Assembly: GCF_019898765.1 (NCBI RefSeq)
Contig: NZ_JAIOKB010000001.1
Span: 186,001 to 250,000 of the forward strand
Length of the DNA: 64,000 nucleotides
Origin: Sphingomonas yunnanensis
GTDB lineage: Bacteria; Pseudomonadota; Alphaproteobacteria; Sphingomonadales; Sphingomonadaceae
Direction: 5' to 3'
Shown: positions 16,523 through 25,522 of the stretch, piece after piece
Layout: each line of letters opens with the position of its first letter
Numbering within the stretch: the stretch's first letter is position 1
The notes under the pieces: model-generated
Databases searched by the model: none
The model's input: only the letters and a program-made list of their open reading frames with translations
Told to the model about the DNA's origin: nothing
Position numbers and translations under genes: made by a program

Positions 16523-19511
16523 GGCGCCCGGCCGCCAGCGCGGCCTGCGGCTCTACTCGATCCCAGCGCATCGCGCCTTCGCCGACGCGCTCGTCGCGGG
16601 GCTGCTGCGCCGCTACGGTGCCGACCGGATGGCGCTGGCGCGCGGCCTGGTGCTGGTGCCCAACAACCGCGCCGCCCTGGCGATCACCGACGCCTTCGTG
16701 CGGGCCAGCGGCGGCGCGCTGCTGCTGCCGCGGATCGTCGCGCTCGGCGGCGACGACCTGGAGGCGGCGATCGGCGCCGCGCTCGACCCGGCCGACGCGG
16801 TGCCGCCGCTGCCGCCCGCGATCGATCCACTCGAGCGCCGCATGATCCTCGCGCGGCTGGTCAGCGAGGAGCGCGCCGGGAGCGGGCGCGCGGTCGACGC
16901 TGCGGAGGCGGTGCGGCTCGCGGGCGACCTCGCGCGCACGCTCGACCAGCTGATCGTCGAGGAGGTGCCGCCCGAGAGGCTGGCCGCGATCGATCCGGGT
17001 GAGGGGCTGTCGGACCATTGGGAAGCGTCGCTGCGGCTGTTCCGGCTGCTGCTCGACCGCTGGCCGCAGGAGCGCGAGCGGCTCGGCCGCGTCGACGCGG
17101 CGTGGCGGCGGGTGCAGCTACTCGATCGCCAGGCGGCGCGGTGGCGTGACGAGCCGCCGCCGCGCTTCGTCTGCGCCGCGGGAATCACCGATCCCGCGCC
17201 CGCGGTGGCGCGGCTGCTGCGCGTCGTCGCGGGCCTGCCCGAAGGATCGGTGGTGTTCGCCGACCTCGACCTGCACCTTCCCGAGGAGGAATGGGAGGCG
17301 CTCGGCCCGCACCGTCCCGACCCGGTCACCGGGCTGCGCCGCCGCGCGATCGAGGTTCACCCGCAGTTCCACCTCAAGCTGTTGCTGGAGCGGATCGGCG
17401 CCGCCCGCGGTGAGGTCACCCGCTGGGGCGCTGCGAGCGAGCAGGACGCGGGCGCCGCGCGCGGCCGCGCCATCGCCAACGCGCTCGCGCCCGCCGCCTT
17501 CACCGGCAAATGGACGCGGCTCGACGCCGCCGACCGTCGGCTCGCCGGGGTCGAGGCGGTCGAGCTCGCCACGCCGGCCGAGGAGGCGCAGGCGATCGCC
17601 CTGAAACTGCGCGAGGCCGTCGAGATGCCCGGCCGCACCGCCGCGCTCGTCACGCCCGACCGCGCCTTGGCGCGCCGCGTCGCGGCACACTGCCGCCGCT
17701 GGAACATCGAGGTGGACGACAGCGCCGGGCGTCCGCTGACGATCCTGCCGCCGGGCACCTTGCTCGCCGCGATCGTCGAGGCGGCGGCGCACGACTTCGC
17801 GCCGACGGCGCTGCTGACCCTGCTCAAGCACCCGCTGGTCCGCGCGGGTGCCGAGCGCGGGGCGTGGCTCGACGGCGTGCGCCGGCTCGACCGCGCGCTG
17901 CGCGGGCCGCGGCCGGGTCCGGGGCTCGACGGCATCGACCGCCATCTCGCGGGGGGCAACGAGCGCGAGCGCGCGGTCCGCTCGCGCGCCGCCGAGTGGT
18001 GGCACGAGGCGCGCCTGCTGCTCGACCCGGCCGCGCGCGTGTTCGGCGACGGCGAGACGACGCTGGCCGCGCTCGTCGCGGGTCTGCGCGAGGCGGCGCA
18101 GCGGCTCGCCGGCGACGAGGCGTGGCGCGGCGTCGCCGGGCGTGCCGCGGCCGACCTGCTCGCCGCGCTGGAGGAACAGGCGCCGCGCGGTCCGGCACAG
18201 GTCACGCCGGCCAGTTTCGCGACGATGCTGCGCCAGCTGATGGACGAATCGGCGGTCCGCCTGCTCCCGCGCGAGCGCCACGCGCGGCTGGCCATTTACG
18301 GGCTGATCGAGGCGCGCCTTCAATCCGCGGACCTGATGATCCTGTCCGGGCTCAGCGAGGGCGTGTGGCCCGGGTTGCCTGCGCCCGACCCGTGGCTCGC
18401 GCCGCGCATCCGCGCCGAGCTCGGCCTGCCGGGGCTGGAGCGCGGCATCGGCACGGCAGCGCACGATTTCGCGCAGGCGCTCGGCGCGCCCCGCGTGCTG
18501 CTCACGCGCGCGCGGCGGGACCAGCGCTCGCCCGCGCTTGCCTCGCGCTTCTGGCTGCGGCTGGAAGCGATGACGGGCGAGCGTTTCCCGCGCATGACCG
18601 CGCTCGCCGACTGGGCACGCGCGCTCGACCACGGCGGCGTGCCGCGCCCGGCCGCGCGCCCCGCGCCGCTGCCGCCCGCGGCGCTGCGCCCGCGCGCGAT
18701 CTCGGTGACCGAGGTCGACCGGCTCAAGGCCGATCCCTACGCCTTCTACGCGCGCCGGATCCTCAAGCTGCTGCCGCTCGACCCGGTCGACGCCGACCCG
18801 AGCGCGGCGTGGCGCGGCACCGCGGTCCATGCCGTGCTCGAGGCCTGGGCGCGCGACGATCGCTGTGACCCGGCCGCGTTGCTGCCGCGCGCCCGGCTGC
18901 TGCTGCAAGATCCAGCGGCGCACCCGCTGCTACGTGCCTTGTGGCAGCCGCGGCTGGTGGCCGCGTTCGAGTGGATCGCGGCGCGCACGCTGGCCGATCG
19001 GGCGGAGGGGCGCGAGGTGCTCGCGGTCGAGGGCCGCGGCCGCGCCGAGCTCTCCGGCATCGCGCTCGACGGCCGCTTCGACCGGATCGACCGCATGCCC
19101 GACGGTGGTCTCGGGATCGTCGACTATAAGACCGGCAAGGCCCCCTCGGTGGCGGCGGTGCGCGGCGGGTTCAACCTCCAGCTCGGGCTGCTCGGCGCGC
19201 TCGCGGAGCAGGGTGGGTTCGACGGTGTCCGCGGCGACGCGACCGCGTTCGAATATTGGTCGCTCGCCAAGAAAGGCGATGGCTTCGGCTCGGTCAGCTC
19301 GCCCGCCGATCCCGCCGGCAAGGGCGGCCGCATCCCGACCGGCGACTTCGTCGCCGCCGCGTGCGCGAGCTTCGCCGAGGCGGCGGCGCGCTGGCTCACC
19401 GGCGAGGAGGCCTTCACCGCCAAGCTCCACCCCGAGTTCGCGCCCTACGCCGAGTATGATCAGCTGATGCGCCGCGACGAATGGTATGGTCGGGAGCAGG
19501 CGCGTGGCTGA
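16515..19511 (+). CDS. addB: Double-strand break repair protein AddB
   Basis: 998-residue alphaproteobacterial AddB, the helicase-like/nuclease partner of AddA, which processes double-strand ends for RecA loading (functional analogue of RecBCD). Seen: N-terminal LVLVPNNRAALAITDAFVRA in the position of the degenerate P-loop, an inactivated SF1-like core (VCAAGITDPAPAVARLLRVV, LMILSGLSEGVWPGLPAPDP), and a C-terminal PD-(D/E)XK nuclease with RGTAVHAVLEAWA, LDGRFDRIDRMPDGGLGIVD and YKTGKAPS. The catalytic Asp/Lys are in IVDYKTGK. It overlaps murU by 8 nt and addA by 8 nt, so the four-gene stretch is likely one transcript. Confidence 0.93.
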   Translation: MSEAPGRQRGLRLYSIPAHRAFADALVAGLLRRYGADRMALARGLVLVPNNRAALAITDAFVRASGGALLLPRIVALGGDDLEAAIGAALDPADAVPPLPPAIDPLERRMILARLVSEERAGSGRAVDAAEAVRLAGDLARTLDQLIVEEVPPERLAAIDPGEGLSDHWEASLRLFRLLLDRWPQERERLGRVDAAWRRVQLLDRQAARWRDEPPPRFVCAAGITDPAPAVARLLRVVAGLPEGSVVFADLDLHLPEEEWEALGPHRPDPVTGLRRRAIEVHPQFHLKLLLERIGAARGEVTRWGAASEQDAGAARGRAIANALAPAAFTGKWTRLDAADRRLAGVEAVELATPAEEAQAIALKLREAVEMPGRTAALVTPDRALARRVAAHCRRWNIEVDDSAGRPLTILPPGTLLAAIVEAAAHDFAPTALLTLLKHPLVRAGAERGAWLDGVRRLDRALRGPRPGPGLDGIDRHLAGGNERERAVRSRAAEWWHEARLLLDPAARVFGDGETTLAALVAGLREAAQRLAGDEAWRGVAGRAAADLLAALEEQAPRGPAQVTPASFATMLRQLMDESAVRLLPRERHARLAIYGLIEARLQSADLMILSGLSEGVWPGLPAPDPWLAPRIRAELGLPGLERGIGTAAHDFAQALGAPRVLLTRARRDQRSPALASRFWLRLEAMTGERFPRMTALADWARALDHGGVPRPAARPAPLPPAALRPRAISVTEVDRLKADPYAFYARRILKLLPLDPVDADPSAAWRGTAVHAVLEAWARDDRCDPAALLPRARLLLQDPAAHPLLRALWQPRLVAAFEWIAARTLADRAEGREVLAVEGRGRAELSGIALDGRFDRIDRMPDGGLGIVDYKTGKAPSVAAVRGGFNLQLGLLGALAEQGGFDGVRGDATAFEYWSLAKKGDGFGSVSSPADPAGKGGRIPTGDFVAAACASFAEAAARWLTGEEAFTAKLHPEFAPYAEYDQLMRRDEWYGREQARG

Positions 19512-22500
19512 GCGCGCGGTCGGGCCCCTGCCAGTGCTGCGCGGGGAGCAGCTCCGCGCCAGCCGCCCCGAGGCGCATGTCTGGCTCTCTGCCTCGGCGG
19601 GGACGGGCAAGACCCAGGTGCTCGCCGCGCGCGTGTTCCGGCTGCTGCTGCGCGACGTCGAGCCCGGCGCGATCCTATGTCTCACCTTCACCAAGGCGGG
19701 CGCGGCCGAGATGGCGGGTCGGATCAACCGCCAGCTCGCCGCCTGGGTGCGGATGGACGAGACCGAGCTCGCCGCCGACCTGCTCGCGCTCGGCGAGCGC
19801 ACCACGCCCGCGCTGGTCGCGCGCGCGCGTACCTTGTTCGCCAAGGTCCTCGACGCGCCGGGCGGGGGGCTGCGGATCCTGACGATCCACGGCTTCTGCC
19901 AGGGGCTGCTCGCGACTTTCCCGATCGAGGCCGGGCTGGTGCCGGGCTTCCGCCCGATCGAGCCGCGCGAGGAGGCGCTGCTGCGGCGCCAGGCCTTGTC
20001 GGACCTGCTGGTCGACGCCGAGCGGGCAGGCCGCGCCGGCCCGGTCGACACGATCGGTCGGCTCAGCCTGCGACTCGGCGAGCAGGGCGCGGAACAGTTC
20101 CTCGTCGCCTGCGCGCGCGCCGGTGCCGCGCTGGAGGCGCTGCCCAGCGGCGTCGCACCCTTCATCCGCGGCCAGCTCGGCGTGCCGCTCGGCGATCTCG
20201 ACTCGCACGTCCACGACGCCTGCGGCGACGACCGCGTCGACCGCGCCGCGCTCGACCGGCTCGCCGCACTCAACCGCGGCTGGGGCACCAAGAGCGGCGT
20301 CGAGCGGGCCGAGGCGATCGGCGCCTGGCTCGCCGCCGCGCCCTCCGAGCGCGCCGCCACGCTCGACACGCTCCACCTCGTGTGGGCGCGGAAGGACGGC
20401 GAGCCGCAGTCGTTCGGCAAGGGTCGCGCCCCCGCCGATCCGGACTACGCCGACCACGCGCTGCGCCTCCACGGCTGGTGCGGCGAGCTGCTGCTGCTGC
20501 GCAGCCGCGCCGCTTACGCCGACCTGCTCGGCACCGCGCTCGAGGTCGGGCGCGACTATGCGCGCGGCTATGCCGCCGCGAAGCGCCGCGCCGGTGCGGT
20601 CGACTTCGACGACCTGATCGGCGCCGCGGTCGCGCTGCTCCAGCAGGACGGCATCGGCGAGTGGATCCGCTACAAGCTCGACCAGCAGACCGAGCATGTC
20701 CTGGTCGACGAGGCGCAGGACACCAACGTCGCGCAATGGACGATCGTGCGCGCGCTGGTGGACGAATATTTCGTCGGCCGCGGCGTCTTCGCGCCCTCGG
20801 TGCGGACGCTGTTCACCGTGGGCGACCTGAAGCAGGCGATCTTCGGCTTCCAGGGCACCGATCCCTTCACCTTCCTCGCCGCGGAGCGCCACTTCCAGCG
20901 CAAGGCGGGCGAGGTGGCCGGCAGCGACGACATGCCCGACGACGAGCGCGGCCTGCCGTTCGACCGGCTCTCCCTGACCGAGTCCTTCCGCTCGACCGCG
21001 CCGGTTCTCGAGTTCGTCGACGCCGCGATCGGGCAGCTCGGCGCCGACTCACTCGGCTCGCTCGACACCATCCCCGTCCATGCCAGCCAGGTCGCGGGAC
21101 CGGGCGCGGTGACGCTGATGCCGGCGATCGCCGCGGGGACCGACGAGGCCGAGGAGGACGGCGAGGAGGGCTGGGCGGACGACGCCGTGCGGCGAAACGC
21201 CTCGAACATCGCGCGCCAACTCCGCGACTGGCTGCGCCCGGTCGAGGACGGCGGTCTGCTGCTCGGCAGCAAGGGACGCGGGCTGCGGCCCGAGGACGTG
21301 ATGATCCTGGTCAAGCGCCGCGGCGAGCTCGCGCAGCTACTCGTCGCGCGGCTCTACGCCGAGGGCGTGCCGGTGGCGGGTGTCGACCGGCTCCGGCTCT
21401 CCGCGCCGCTCGCGGTGCAGGACCTGCTCGCGGCGATCCGCTTCGTGCTCCAGCCCGAGGACGATCTCAGCCTCGCCAGCCTGCTCGTCTCGCCGCTGAT
21501 CGGCTGGACCCAGGACGAGCTGCTGGCGCGCGCGGTACCGCGCGACGGCGGGCTGTGGCGGCATCTTCAGCGCCACTTCGGCGATTCGGTCTCGCCCATC
21601 GCCGCGCTGCTGGCCAGCGCCGACTATGACACGCCCTATCGTTTCCTCGAGCAGCTGCTGTCCGGCCCGCTCGACGGCCGGCGCAAGCTGCTGGCGCGGC
21701 TGGGCGAGGAGGCGCGCGACCCGATCGAGGAGCTGCTCAACGCCGCGCTCGACTTCGAGCTCGACTCGACCCCCTCGCTGCAGCGCTTCCTCGACTGGTT
21801 CGAGCGCGACGAGGTCGAGATCGTGCGCGACGCCGCCGCGCCGCTCGACGCGGTGCGGGTGATGACCGCGCACGGCGCGAAGGGCTTGCAGGCGCCGCTG
21901 GTGATCCTCGCCGATGCCACCGCGGACCCCGATGCGACGCCGCGATCGGTGCTCGCCTGGACGCCCGACGACATGGAGCTGGCCGTCCCTGTCTTTCGCC
22001 CGCGCGCGACCGAGCGTGCCGGCGCGATCGACGAAGCGCTCGCCGCCGCGGAGCAGCGCGAGCGGGAGGAGCATTGGCGCCTGTTCTACGTGGCCGCGAC
22101 CCGCGCCGAGGAGCGGCTGGTGATCGCCGGCTCGCTCAGCGCGAAGTGGCAGGGCGTGGCACCCGAGGCGAGCTGGTACGCCGCGACCGCGCTCACGCTC
22201 GACTCGCTCGGCGTTCCGGCGGCGGCGGAGGCGGGCGAGCGGACGTTCCTCGGCCACGCGCCGGCCGCTCCCGTCGCGCCCCGGCGCGCCGCGTCGGCGA
22301 GCGCCCCCACGGCGCCGCTGCCCGACTGGGCGCACCGCGCCGCGCCTGAGGACGCCAAGCCGCCGCGCCCGCTCACGCCCTCGTCGATCGGCGACGATCT
22401 GGTCGCGGACCCGCCGCCGACCTCCGCTACCAGCGCAGCGGCCGAGCGCGGGCGGCTGCTGCACGCTCTCTTCGAGCGGTTGCCCCCGCTCGCGCCCGAG

Positions 22501-22959
22501 CGTCGCGCCGACGCCGCGGCCGCCTGGCTCGCCCAGCGCGGCGTCGCGGAACCGGCGCCGCTGGTCGCGGCGGTGCTCGCGGTGCTCGACGATCCCGCGC
22601 TCGCGCCCCTGTTCGGACCGGACTCGCTCGCGGAGGCGCCGATCAGCGCGACGCTACCCTCGGGTCGCGTGATCTCGGGTACGGTCGATCGGCTGCTGCT
22701 CGGCGACGGCGTCGTGCGCGTGATCGATTACAAGTCGTCGCGCGCGGCTCCGGCGAGCGCGGCGGACGTGCCCGACTACCACCTGCGCCAGATGGCCGCC
22801 TACGTCGCCGCGCTCGAGGTGATCGTGCCAGGGGCGCGGGTCGAGGCCGCGCTGCTCTACACCGCGGCGGCCCGGCTGATCGTGCTGCCCGAGGAACAGC
22901 TCGCCCCAGTCAAGCGGCGCTTGGCGGGGCCGGAGCAAAGCTTGGGACTGAGCGGTTGA
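19504..22959 (+). CDS. addA: Double-strand break repair helicase-nuclease AddA
   Basis: 1151-residue UvrD-type SF1 helicase fused to a PD-(D/E)XK nuclease. Seen: motif I SASAGTGKTQVLAARVFRLL, motif Ia LTFTKAGAAEMAGRINRQL, motif II VLVDEAQDTNVAQW, motif III TVGDLKQAIFGFQGTDP, LTESFRSTAPVLEFV, motif V VRVMTAHGAKGLQAPLVILA, motif VI LFYVAATRAEERLVIAG, and the C-terminal nuclease RGRLLHALFERLP and ISGTVDRLLLGDGVVRVIDY followed by KSS. GTG at 19504 has GGGAGCAGG about 7 nt upstream and overlaps addB by 8 nt. An ATG at 19486 (six codons earlier) is an alternative without such a site. Confidence 0.93.
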   Translation: MAERAVGPLPVLRGEQLRASRPEAHVWLSASAGTGKTQVLAARVFRLLLRDVEPGAILCLTFTKAGAAEMAGRINRQLAAWVRMDETELAADLLALGERTTPALVARARTLFAKVLDAPGGGLRILTIHGFCQGLLATFPIEAGLVPGFRPIEPREEALLRRQALSDLLVDAERAGRAGPVDTIGRLSLRLGEQGAEQFLVACARAGAALEALPSGVAPFIRGQLGVPLGDLDSHVHDACGDDRVDRAALDRLAALNRGWGTKSGVERAEAIGAWLAAAPSERAATLDTLHLVWARKDGEPQSFGKGRAPADPDYADHALRLHGWCGELLLLRSRAAYADLLGTALEVGRDYARGYAAAKRRAGAVDFDDLIGAAVALLQQDGIGEWIRYKLDQQTEHVLVDEAQDTNVAQWTIVRALVDEYFVGRGVFAPSVRTLFTVGDLKQAIFGFQGTDPFTFLAAERHFQRKAGEVAGSDDMPDDERGLPFDRLSLTESFRSTAPVLEFVDAAIGQLGADSLGSLDTIPVHASQVAGPGAVTLMPAIAAGTDEAEEDGEEGWADDAVRRNASNIARQLRDWLRPVEDGGLLLGSKGRGLRPEDVMILVKRRGELAQLLVARLYAEGVPVAGVDRLRLSAPLAVQDLLAAIRFVLQPEDDLSLASLLVSPLIGWTQDELLARAVPRDGGLWRHLQRHFGDSVSPIAALLASADYDTPYRFLEQLLSGPLDGRRKLLARLGEEARDPIEELLNAALDFELDSTPSLQRFLDWFERDEVEIVRDAAAPLDAVRVMTAHGAKGLQAPLVILADATADPDATPRSVLAWTPDDMELAVPVFRPRATERAGAIDEALAAAEQREREEHWRLFYVAATRAEERLVIAGSLSAKWQGVAPEASWYAATALTLDSLGVPAAAEAGERTFLGHAPAAPVAPRRAASASAPTAPLPDWAHRAAPEDAKPPRPLTPSSIGDDLVADPPPTSATSAAAERGRLLHALFERLPPLAPERRADAAAAWLAQRGVAEPAPLVAAVLAVLDDPALAPLFGPDSLAEAPISATLPSGRVISGTVDRLLLGDGVVRVIDYKSSRAAPASAADVPDYHLRQMAAYVAALEVIVPGARVEAALLYTAAARLIVLPEEQLAPVKRRLAGPEQSLGLSG

Positions 22960-23007
22960 GCGCAGGCGTGTCGCGCCCTAGCTAGGGGGCAACGAAGGAG
23001 AAACACG

Positions 23008-23331
23008 ATGGCCACCAAGACGATCACCGACGCCAGCTTCCAGAGCGATGTGCTCCAGGCGGACAAGCCGGTGCTGGTGGATTTCTGGGCCGAGTGGTGC
23101 GGACCGTGCAAGATGATCGGGCCCTCGCTCGAGGAGATCAGCGAGGAGCTGGGCGAGCAGGTCACGATCGCCAAGCTCAACATCGACGACAATCCCGACG
23201 CGCCGGGCCGCTACGGCGTGCGCGGCATCCCGACGATGATCCTGTTCAAGGGCGGCGCGCCGGCCGCGACCAAGATCGGTGCCGAGCCCAAGGGGCGTAT
23301 CAAGTCGTGGCTCGAGGGCGAGCTCGCCTGA
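23008..23331 (+). CDS. trxA: Thioredoxin 1
   Basis: 107-residue thioredoxin, the general cytosolic disulfide reductant. Seen: DKPVLVDFWAEWCGPCKMIG with the active-site WCGPC, the buried Asp in VDFWA, and the cis-Pro motif RGIPTMILFKGG. AAGGAG lies 6 nt before the ATG, a strong Shine-Dalgarno site. It follows addA by 48 nt as the last gene of the divL-to-trxA run and is followed by a strong hairpin. It could also reduce the peroxiredoxin encoded at 9105-9584 (inference). Confidence 0.97.
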   Translation: MATKTITDASFQSDVLQADKPVLVDFWAEWCGPCKMIGPSLEEISEELGEQVTIAKLNIDDNPDAPGRYGVRGIPTMILFKGGAPAATKIGAEPKGRIKSWLEGELA

Positions 23332-23372
23332 GCGGCTGATCGCCGGACCGGGTCAGCCCGGTCTCCCGGCTC

Positions 23373-23412
23373 CCGTTGCCCGCGCCTAGGGATAGGCGCG
23401 GGCAACGGCGTT
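23373..23412 (+). terminator. Hairpin terminator after trxA
   Basis: A perfect 16-bp stem (23373-23388 with 23393-23408; CCGTTGCCCGCGCCTA pairs fully) with loop GGGA, followed by CGTTTCAG. The T run is short, so termination is probable rather than certain. It also lies in the immediate leader of vapD (start 23425). Confidence 0.65.
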
Positions 23413-23424
23413 TCAGGGGGATGC

Positions 23425-23709
23425 ATGTACGCGATCGTGTTCGACCTCGACGCGACCATCCTCGAGCGGCGCTATCCCAGCCCCTCTTTGCGCGACGCCT
23501 ACCGCGAGGTGAGCGATATCCTGCGCCACCACGGCTTCGCGCAGCGCGACGGCGCCAGCCTCTACGTCAGCGAGGCGGCCAAAGCGGTGGACTGCGTGCT
23601 CGCGGTGCAGGACCTCAGCCGGATCTGCGCGTGGTTCGCGCCGTCGGTACTCGACATCCGCATGCTCCGCATCGACGAGGAGAGCGACCTGTCCGCCGCG
23701 CTTCGGTGA
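23425..23709 (+). CDS. vapD: VapD-family endoribonuclease
   Basis: 94-residue protein of the virulence-associated protein D family. Members studied (Helicobacter, Haemophilus) have a ferredoxin-like fold related to Cas2 and cleave RNA; in some species VapD is the toxin of a VapX-VapD pair. Seen: N-terminal MYAIVFDLDATILERRYPS with the conserved Asp after FDL, AYREVSDILRHHGFAQRDGA, and C-terminal SVLDIRMLRIDEESDL, the VapD signature. AGGGGG lies about 4 nt before the ATG. No small antitoxin frame was recognised next to it: upstream is the trxA hairpin, downstream a repeat and then convergent nagE. It is a small isolated gene and may be acquired. Confidence 0.85.
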   Translation: MYAIVFDLDATILERRYPSPSLRDAYREVSDILRHHGFAQRDGASLYVSEAAKAVDCVLAVQDLSRICAWFAPSVLDIRMLRIDEESDLSAALR

Positions 23710-23723
23710 GGAGCGGTCGCCAG

Positions 23724-23797
23724 GCTCCTTCGCAGGCAGGAGCCCAGGATCGGGAGGGCCGTCATCCGTTGCCCTGGGCTCCGGCGTGCGCCGGAGC
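23724..23797. repeat. Intergenic inverted repeat, family 2, copy B
   Basis: The left arm at 23724-23748 contains GCTCCTTCGCAGGCAGGAGC followed by CCAGG. The right arm at 23772-23797 reads CCCTGGGCTCCGGCGTGCGC followed by CGGAGC. The arms are inverted relative to one another and each is an internal palindrome. It lies between convergent vapD and nagE. Confidence 0.72.
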
Positions 23798-23821
23798 ACG
23801 GTGGCTCGGATGGATGGCTCG

Positions 23822-25522
23822 TTACGCCAGCAGCCTCTCCGGCTCGCGCGCGAGCAGGTGGACGACCTGCTCGCCGAGCCGCGCCACCTGCCGAACCCCG
23901 GCCTCGCGCAGCGCCGCCTCGTCGATCGCCGCGCCGTCCAGCTCGATCCGCACGCGGCCGGCATGGACGCTCGCGCCGCGCACATTGCCGGCGCCCCCGA
24001 GCGCCGCGAGCAGCGCGGGTGCCAGCGTCACCGCCGTGGCGGCTGCCGCTGGCGCCTCGGTCGTCGCGACTGCGACGCTGCCGCCCGCCGCCAGCGCGTC
24101 GCGGATCTCGACCGCGACGCTGTCCGCGATCGGGCCGAGCACCACCTGCAGCGCGGTCGGTGAGGGCCGGATGACGCCGCGCGCGCCGAGCGCCTTGAGC
24201 GCCGCTTCGTCCACCGCCGCCTGGTCACGCACGCCGAGCCGAAGCCGCGTGGTGCAGGCGCCAACGTTGGTGAGGTTGGCGCCGCCGCCCAGCGCGCGCG
24301 CGAACGCCGCGCCGCGCTCGCCCACGGCGACGGGTGCCGCGGCCGCGGTGGGGGCGTCGTCGCGCCCGGGCGTCTTGAGGTTCAGCTTGGCGATGAAGAA
24401 GCGGAACAGCCCGTAATAGAGTGCGGCATAGACCGCGCCGACGGGCAGCAGCAGCAGGGGCCGGGTCGCCTTGGAGAAATTGAGCACATAGTCGAGCAGC
24501 CCGGCGGAGAAGCCGAAGCCGAGCTTGACGCCCAATGCCGCCATCAGCGACATCGACAGCCCGGTCAGCACCGCGTGCACCGCGTAGAGCAATGGCGCGA
24601 GGAACATGAAGCTGAACTCGATCGGCTCGGTCACGCCGGTCAGCGCCGAGGTCAGCGCGAGGCTGAACAGCATACCGCCCACTTCCTTGCGCCGGTCGCG
24701 CGGTGCGGCGTGGTACATCGCCAGGCAGGCGGCGGGCAGGCCGAACATCATGATCGGGAAGAAGCCCGCCATGAACGCCCCCGCGCTCGGATCGCCCGCG
24801 AAGAAGCGCCGCAGATCACCGTTGGCGCCGTGATAGTCGCCCATCACGAACCAGGCGATATTGTTGATCAGGTGGTGCAATCCGGTGACGAGCAGCAGCC
24901 GGTTAAGCAGCCCGAACAGGAACAGCCCGATGCTGCCCGCGCCGGTGATCGCGTAGCTCAGCTGGTCGATCCCGCTGCTGATCCCCGCGAAGCCGAGCCC
25001 GATCGCGACCGCCAGCACCAGCCCGGCGAGCCCGCTGACGATCGGCACGAACCGCCGCCCGCCGAAAAAGGCGAGATACTCGGGCAGCTTCACGGTGGAG
25101 AAGCGATTATAGAAGCCGCCCCCTACCAGCCCCGAGACGATCCCGATCGGCACGTCGAGCCGCGCGATCGCCTTGGCCTTCCACGCCGCGACCGCGAGGT
25201 CGATGCTCGCGCCGGTCAACCCGGCGGTGACCTCGGGCGGCACGGTCAACAGCACCTTCGACGCCTCGGTGGCGACGAGGAAGCAGACCATACCGGCGAG
25301 GCAGGCGGCGCCGTTTCCGTCACGCGCGAAGCCGGTCGAGACACCGATCGCGAACAGCAGGCCGAGATGGTTGAAGATCGCGTCGCCCGCGGCGCTGACG
25401 AAGGCGATGTTCAGCAGGTCCGGCTGGCCGAGCCGCAGCAGCAGGCCCGCGATCGGCAATACCGCGATCGGCAGCATCAGCGCGCGGCCGAGCGGCTGCA
25501 GCGTTCCCAGGACCGACTTCAT
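23822..25522 (-). CDS. nagE: PTS N-acetylglucosamine transporter, EIIC-EIIB
   Basis: 566-residue membrane permease of the glucose/GlcNAc PTS superfamily. It imports GlcNAc with phosphorylation to GlcNAc-6-P at the inner membrane. The EIIC domain spans about residues 1-380, with ten or so hydrophobic segments and the substrate motif TGVTEPIEFSFMFLAPLL (Glu302 region). EIIB follows (about 400-480) with phospho-cysteine Cys423 in NVGACTTRLRLGV. An additional C-terminal module (about 500-566) has the EIIB pattern (ALGGAGNVRGASVHAGRVRI, then EL..AAIDEAALREAGVRQV) but no Cys at the phosphorylation site, so it looks like a degenerate second EIIB. ATG overlaps the stop of the upstream EIIA-HPr-EI gene. 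It is the last gene of the nag operon. Confidence 0.9.
   Translation of the reverse strand: MKSVLGTLQPLGRALMLPIAVLPIAGLLLRLGQPDLLNIAFVSAAGDAIFNHLGLLFAIGVSTGFARDGNGAACLAGMVCFLVATEASKVLLTVPPEVTAGLTGASIDLAVAAWKAKAIARLDVPIGIVSGLVGGGFYNRFSTVKLPEYLAFFGGRRFVPIVSGLAGLVLAVAIGLGFAGISSGIDQLSYAITGAGSIGLFLFGLLNRLLLVTGLHHLINNIAWFVMGDYHGANGDLRRFFAGDPSAGAFMAGFFPIMMFGLPAACLAMYHAAPRDRRKEVGGMLFSLALTSALTGVTEPIEFSFMFLAPLLYAVHAVLTGLSMSLMAALGVKLGFGFSAGLLDYVLNFSKATRPLLLLPVGAVYAALYYGLFRFFIAKLNLKTPGRDDAPTAAAAPVAVGERGAAFARALGGGANLTNVGACTTRLRLGVRDQAAVDEAALKALGARGVIRPSPTALQVVLGPIADSVAVEIRDALAAGGSVAVATTEAPAAAATAVTLAPALLAALGGAGNVRGASVHAGRVRIELDGAAIDEAALREAGVRQVARLGEQVVHLLAREPERLLA

Noticed and set aside
19486..19503. ATG at 19486 as the addA start
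   Set aside because: The GTG at 19504 has a GGGAGCAGG site at proper distance; the ATG lacks one and would lengthen the overlap with addB.
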